Assembly (NCBI GenBank): GCA_964621645.1
Contig: CAZUMH010000068.1
Span: forward strand, 1 to 19,279
Direction of reading: 5' to 3'
Origin: CAZUMH01 sp964621645
Lineage (GTDB): Bacteria > Zhuqueibacterota > QNDG01 > JAGLOF01
Length of the DNA stretch: 19,279 bases
Of the stretch, positions 15,994-19,279 are shown piece by piece; position 1 is the first letter of the stretch; every line of letters begins with the position of its first letter. The notes below the pieces were generated by a model. It saw only the letters and a program-made list of their open reading frames with translations, made no database searches and was not told the origin of the DNA. A program made the position numbers and the translations under genes.

Positions 15994-17289
15994 TTAGTTA
16001 TCTGTCTCTACAGGTTTTACTATCAACAGCATACCTTTTACATCCACTACCTCAATTTCCGTACCGGCTTTCACCTTTGTCTGAGAGGTGGCCCGCCAGA
16101 TCTCTCCGTGGACGGATACCTGTCCCTCCGGATTCAATGGTCTGACGACGGATCCCCGTTCTCCGACCATCCCGGCTACTCCGGTCGTGCTTTTTGTGAG
16201 CCGGGCTTTAAGAGCCATGTAGAGAGCAAAGAGGATGAAAAGCGCGAATCCTCCTATGGCAGGAATCATTACGGAAAGGGAAACCTGCAATTCCGGGGAG
16301 CGGTACAGCATAAGAGATCCGAGTATCATAGCGACGAGTCCTCCGATTGTTAACAGCCCATAGCTGGTGATGTGCACTTCCATGATAAAGAAGATCACAG
16401 CCAGCAGGATGAGAAGGATACCGGCTGCGTTGATGGGGAGAACCTGGAAGGCGAAAAAGGCCAGGATCAGGGAGATTCCTCCCAGGACACCGGGGAAAAT
16501 GGCGCCCGGATTTCTTAGTTCGAAGAAGATGCCGATGATCCCGGCCATCATGAGCAGGTAGGCGATGTTTGGATCGGCGATTTTATTCAGTACCTGATAG
16601 TGGAAACCCATGGGATGAAAGGTGAGTTCAGCCCCGGCGGTTTGCAGGGTCACTTGCTGCCCTGCGGCTTCTACGGTTCGCCCCTGCAGTTTTTCCATCA
16701 GATCATCCAGATTCCGGGCTACCAGATTGATAACCCCAAGCTTGAGAGCCTCCTGTTCGGTGATATTGATGCTGGAACGTACGGCTTCTTCGGCCCAGCG
16801 AGCATTGCGCTGGCGCTGCCTGGCCAGTCCTTTTATATGGGCCACAGCGTCGTTGGTTACTTTTTCCAGCATGACCCTGGAGGTGTCCTTGCCGCCCATG
16901 GTAACAGGATGGGCCGAACCGATATTGGTACTCGGGGCCATGGCGGCGAAATGGGCGGCGTAGGTGATAAACACCCCGGCCGAGGCGGCACGTCCGCCGC
17001 TGGGAGAAATGTAAACGGCCACCGGTACACGCGAGGCCAAGATACGTTTATCGATCGACATGGTAGACTGAAGCAGTCCGCCAGGGGTGTCTAGACGTAT
17101 TACCAGGAGCTCGTCTCCGGCAGACTCAGCTCTGCTGATCGCCTCGTTAATGTACTTGGCAACCACCGGGGTGATAGGCCCGTCTACGGTGATGACATCA
17201 ACCTGCCGGGCCAGGACCGGGCATATGCCAATACTGAGGATACAGGCCACGGCAATGATGACGGTTTTACTCCCGTTATTTGATCGCAT
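15994..17289 (-). CDS. NfeD-type membrane serine protease (ClpP-class, full-length NfeD)
   Basis: 431 aa from the ATG at 17289 (GGAGGTAAACCG upstream); the frame stays open to 17367 but lacks a ribosome site there. After a signal sequence (1-28) comes a ClpP-class protease domain with RLDTPGGLL and the nucleophile S103 in GRAASAGVFI. The likely general base is K153 in AHIKGLA, by analogy with the Ser-Lys dyad of the Pyrococcus 1510-N protease, which cleaves stomatin. Five hydrophobic helices then follow (about 245-375), ending with an OB-fold-like C-terminal domain (GMVGERGSVVRPLNPEG...VHGEIWRA). The neighbouring slipin is its expected partner and possible substrate. All key residues appear intact. 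Confidence 0.93.
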   Translation of the reverse strand: MRSNNGSKTVIIAVACILSIGICPVLARQVDVITVDGPITPVVAKYINEAISRAESAGDELLVIRLDTPGGLLQSTMSIDKRILASRVPVAVYISPSGGRAASAGVFITYAAHFAAMAPSTNIGSAHPVTMGGKDTSRVMLEKVTNDAVAHIKGLARQRQRNARWAEEAVRSSINITEQEALKLGVINLVARNLDDLMEKLQGRTVEAAGQQVTLQTAGAELTFHPMGFHYQVLNKIADPNIAYLLMMAGIIGIFFELRNPGAIFPGVLGGISLILAFFAFQVLPINAAGILLILLAVIFFIMEVHITSYGLLTIGGLVAMILGSLMLYRSPELQVSLSVMIPAIGGFALFILFALYMALKARLTKSTTGVAGMVGERGSVVRPLNPEGQVSVHGEIWRATSQTKVKAGTEIEVVDVKGMLLIVKPVETDN

Positions 17290-17357
17290 CGGTTTACCTC
17301 CGGCTGGACACGAAGCTGGTATCCCGCATTGTGAATAATAGCGGGAGGACAAAACGT

Positions 17358-17385
17358 AATATACCAAATTTTAGGGGAAGATAAA
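17358..17385 (-). promoter_or_regulatory. Candidate promoter for the nfeD-slipin operon
   Basis: In the 137-nt spacer after the P1 peptidase stop, the minus strand has TATATT (17363-17358) with TTTATC (17385-17380) 16 nt upstream. The -10 is good, the -35 weak. The -10 lies about 70 nt before the ATG at 17289. A short inverted repeat (TCCCGC/GCGGGA) lies between it and the gene. Confidence 0.35.
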
Positions 17386-17426
17386 AGCAAAAGAGAATCT
17401 TTTAATAGTCCTGCCGACTCCTTTCG

Positions 17427-18626
17427 TTACTTTGTTTTTCCGGGAGGCAGGGATTGATCCCAATTAAGCGCGTTATATTTCCGGCAGATGGAGATTGCTT
17501 TTTCTATCGGCAAAATCCCGGTGGTGTGCCCGTGGAATCCCTGTACTTCAGTGGCCTTAAAAAGCGAGTTCAATATCGCCTCTTCCGTTGCCTCCACCGC
17601 TGCCAGAAACAATGAGGACATCTCTTCATTGCGGAGTGTCGATTTATCCTCCAACGCACCTGAAGTCTGATAGGGGGAACGGTTCTGTGGATAGGTCGAA
17701 AACGAGATGACGTAATCGCCACTGCCGTTGCTGCAGAAACCGCCGCAGCGCGCCAGACCCAACACGGCCCGGGAAGCGAGCCGTTCCAGATTCCGGGACA
17801 AAAGAGGTGCATCGGTGGCGATGACAATCATGCAGGAACCCTCTTCAGGACTTTCAAGTTCCCGTTTAAAGGAGTAACGGCCCAGTTCCCTCCCTACCGG
17901 GGCTCCGTTTATCCTGAGGATACCGCCAAAATTGGTCTGCACCAGAACACCGACGGTCCAGCTGCCCATTCCTTTCGGCAGACGGCGGGAAGAAGTTCCA
18001 ATCCCTCCCTTGAAACCCAGACAGGTGGTGCCTGTCCCCGCTCCCACGCTTCCCTCTTCCACAGGATTTGTGGAAGCGGCTTTGATAGCGGCGATAATAT
18101 GCTCCTTGTCAATATGCAGTCCCCGGATATCATTCAACCAGCCGTCATTGGTCTCTCCCGCCACACCGTTTACCGATCGCACCCTTTCATTGCCGGGTAA
18201 ATCCAGTATATAAGAGACGAGAGACTGAAGGGCGGTGCCGACACTCAGGGTATTGGTGAGAATGATCGGCGTCTCTAGAAGGCCCAGCTCCCTGATCTGA
18301 GTGACACCGGTCAGCTTGCCGAATCCGTTCCCCACATAGACAGCAGCCGGCACCTTGTCCTGGAACATATTACCTCCGTGGGGCAGAATGGCGGTAACGC
18401 CGGTGCAAACCGAATCGGGATGATAGAGTGTGGCGTGACCGACCAGCACTCCTTTGACATCGGTTATGCCGTTATCTGGTCCGGGTGACAACACTCCAAC
18501 AACGATTCCAGCTTCACGGGCACGGGGCCGATTTTGAGCGAAAGATGCAGCGGTTATTGCCACTAGAACCGCCAGTACCATGGTCCGGCGCGATCTTGAT
18601 ATGCGAAGCATTTTTTTTCTTGACAT
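17427..18626 (-). CDS. P1 family N-terminal-nucleophile aminopeptidase (DmpA-type), exported
   Basis: 399 aa. P1 peptidases such as DmpA mature by cutting themselves between Gly and Ser; the freed Ser becomes the nucleophile for removing N-terminal residues, including D- or beta-amino acids in some members. That site is visible as G263-S264 in SPEEGSCMIVIATDAPLL. Other family signatures are GITDVKGVLVGHATLY, then PAAVYVGNGFGKLTG, GAGTGTTCLGFKGGIGTSS (195-213) and the C-terminal GFHGHTTGILP. An N-terminal signal peptide (MSRKKMLRISRSRR, hydrophobic 16-29, cleavage near SFA/Q) predicts export. The ATG at 18626 lacks a clear ribosome site. It stands alone between the nfeD promoter region and the inverted-repeat element at 18668. 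Confidence 0.92.
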   Translation of the reverse strand: MSRKKMLRISRSRRTMVLAVLVAITAASFAQNRPRAREAGIVVGVLSPGPDNGITDVKGVLVGHATLYHPDSVCTGVTAILPHGGNMFQDKVPAAVYVGNGFGKLTGVTQIRELGLLETPIILTNTLSVGTALQSLVSYILDLPGNERVRSVNGVAGETNDGWLNDIRGLHIDKEHIIAAIKAASTNPVEEGSVGAGTGTTCLGFKGGIGTSSRRLPKGMGSWTVGVLVQTNFGGILRINGAPVGRELGRYSFKRELESPEEGSCMIVIATDAPLLSRNLERLASRAVLGLARCGGFCSNGSGDYVISFSTYPQNRSPYQTSGALEDKSTLRNEEMSSLFLAAVEATEEAILNSLFKATEVQGFHGHTTGILPIEKAISICRKYNALNWDQSLPPGKTK

Positions 18627-18667
18627 TGGACGTTTATTTCTCCAAATTGTCTATGAATGGTCGATTA

Positions 18668-18842
18668 ATACCCTGCGATAGGTATACCCCGACCACTATA
18701 AAGAGCCATCAATAATTACATGGGAGCTCGGCTCTGACGTCTATTACATGCCTCCATCGAGTGGACGTAAAAAGCGATCAGGAGAGTACCCACCGTGTCT
18801 ATAACACGGTTCTTTATAGTTGGGGTTCTAGCGCAGGGTTTT
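18668..18842. repeat. 175-bp inverted-repeat element: candidate structured RNA or MITE
   Basis: Non-coding. The two ends are imperfect inverted copies. ACCCTGCG (18670-18677) matches CGCAGGGT (18832-18839), TAG matches CTA, and CCCC (18687-18690) matches GGGG (18822-18825). ACTATAAAGA (18695-18704) matches TCTTTATAGT (18811-18820). Between them are a 7-bp hairpin ACCGTGT-CTATA-ACACGGT (18792-18810), a GAGC/GCTC hairpin (18724-18734) and an ACGTC/GACGT stem (18737-18741 with 18764-18768). On the plus strand the closing stem runs straight into six Ts (18839-18844). This fits a long rod-like RNA of about 175 nt, perhaps 6S-like, or a small mobile repeat. No promoter is clear and no target-site duplication is obvious. 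Confidence 0.5.
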
Positions 18843-19196
18843 TTATCTCCCGGACCGGCATAGACGCCGGGCCTCTTCTTCGGTTTTCGCCACTGTGAGA
18901 AGTATTCCAAGCTTCATCTGAGTAAAGAGCTGCTGTAGAACCGGATTCAATCCCGTTAACACCATTATCCCTCCGGAAGCCGCCACTTGTTCCTGAGCAA
19001 GCAGGAGCACTCCAAGGGCAGTACTATTCATCACCTCTACCGGACTCAGATCAAGAATAAAACGATCTTCCTCTTTTAATAGTGTAAGGAGTTCTGCGCG
19101 AAAATCCGGAATTTCGTTCTGGTAGATCCGTTCACAACAAAGAGACACTATGGCCTGGTCTTCTTCCCACCTGATTTTAAGCATAGGTTTTTCCAT
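18843..19196 (-). CDS. STAS-domain protein (anti-sigma factor antagonist-like), second copy
   Basis: 117 aa. A single STAS fold: strand FILDLSPVEV, then MNSTALGVLLLAQE with S58 at the position phosphorylated in SpoIIAA-type proteins, and VLTGLNPVLQQLFTQMKL as the following strand and helix. The motif NSTALG departs from the usual NSSGLG, with Ala where Gly is normal, so regulation by phosphorylation is less certain than for the protein at 11415. The ATG at 19196 has AGAGG upstream and follows the ComM-type gene by 26 nt, so the two are probably co-transcribed. No sigma factor, kinase or phosphatase is seen. Confidence 0.88.
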   Translation of the reverse strand: MEKPMLKIRWEEDQAIVSLCCERIYQNEIPDFRAELLTLLKEEDRFILDLSPVEVMNSTALGVLLLAQEQVAASGGIMVLTGLNPVLQQLFTQMKLGILLTVAKTEEEARRLCRSGR

Positions 19197-19222
19197 AGGG
19201 TTGCCTCTTATTTAGTCAGGAG

Positions 19223-19279
19223 CTATACCATCGCGGCGAAATCACGATCGAGACTGCGGTACTGAATAGCTTCACCGAT
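19223..19279 (-). CDS. comM: C-terminal end of a ComM/YifB-type Mg-chelatase-like AAA+ ATPase (partial)
   Basis: The minus strand from the window edge reads IGEAIQYRSLDRDFAAMV and then TAG (19225-19223). EAIQYRSLDR is the well-known C-terminal signature of the ComM/YifB Mg-chelatase-like ATPases, a helicase-type protein needed for recombining incoming DNA during natural transformation in some bacteria. Only 18 residues are inside the window, so the rest of the gene is unseen. It reads into the STAS gene 26 nt later. Confidence 0.8.
   Translation of the reverse strand: MGEAIQYRSLDRDFAAMV

Noticed and set aside
18668..18842. tRNA, SRP RNA or a known riboswitch
   Set aside because: No anticodon arm or CCA-end fold, no SRP helix-8 GGAAGCAGCC-type motif, and no riboswitch consensus was seen on either strand.

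Overview
The window reads as an ordinary chromosomal stretch from an uncultured Gram-negative bacterium, probably a draft or metagenome assembly because one gene is interrupted by a run of ten Ns. An outer membrane with Kdo-containing LPS is indicated by waaA, a GT9 heptosyltransferase-type gene and lipoprotein signal peptides. Clear GGAGG-type ribosome sites precede most genes, which argues against a typical Bacteroidetes. The gene set (exported M28 peptidases, MEMO/AMMECR1, NfeD/slipin, STAS proteins) would fit an FCB-like candidate phylum, but I cannot fix the taxon from sequence alone. No tRNA, rRNA, CRISPR array, transposase or phage gene was seen.

Layout. At the left edge, the first 29 codons of an unrecognised minus-strand gene diverge from a plus-strand operon (252-4284). 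That operon encodes two paralogous exported M28 zinc peptidases flanking a lipoprotein. It meets a long minus-strand operon at a probable bidirectional terminator (4349-4409). The minus-strand operon is read from about 11.8 kb down to 4.4 kb: STAS anti-anti-sigma protein, long-chain polyprenyl diphosphate synthase, ApbE flavin transferase lipoprotein, UDP-glucuronate decarboxylase-type epimerase, GT9 glycosyltransferase, WaaA Kdo transferase, and two ECF-transporter-like ATPases. Several of these genes overlap by 4-8 nt. They mix envelope sugar and LPS assembly with isoprenoid and flavin chemistry.

Further right, all on the minus strand, lie an apparently exported MEMO-AMMECR1 fusion with a structured leader, a two-part GNAT acetyltransferase, a four-helix membrane protein, and a slipin/NfeD pair. 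The last three groups probably form one nfeD-slipin-membrane protein-GNAT operon. Next come an exported P1 (DmpA-type) aminopeptidase, a second STAS protein and the last 18 codons of a ComM/YifB-type gene.

The most interesting items are four. (1) A 175-bp inverted-repeat element at 18668-18842 could be a structured RNA or a MITE. (2) The EcfA pair has substitutions that fall in the same predicted ATP site, and no EcfT or EcfS is present. (3) The MEMO-AMMECR1 fusion carries a signal peptide and has no radical-SAM partner nearby. (4) A 15-bp perfect hairpin overlaps one possible start codon of the polyprenyl synthase. I did not find a convincing wholly new multi-gene system.
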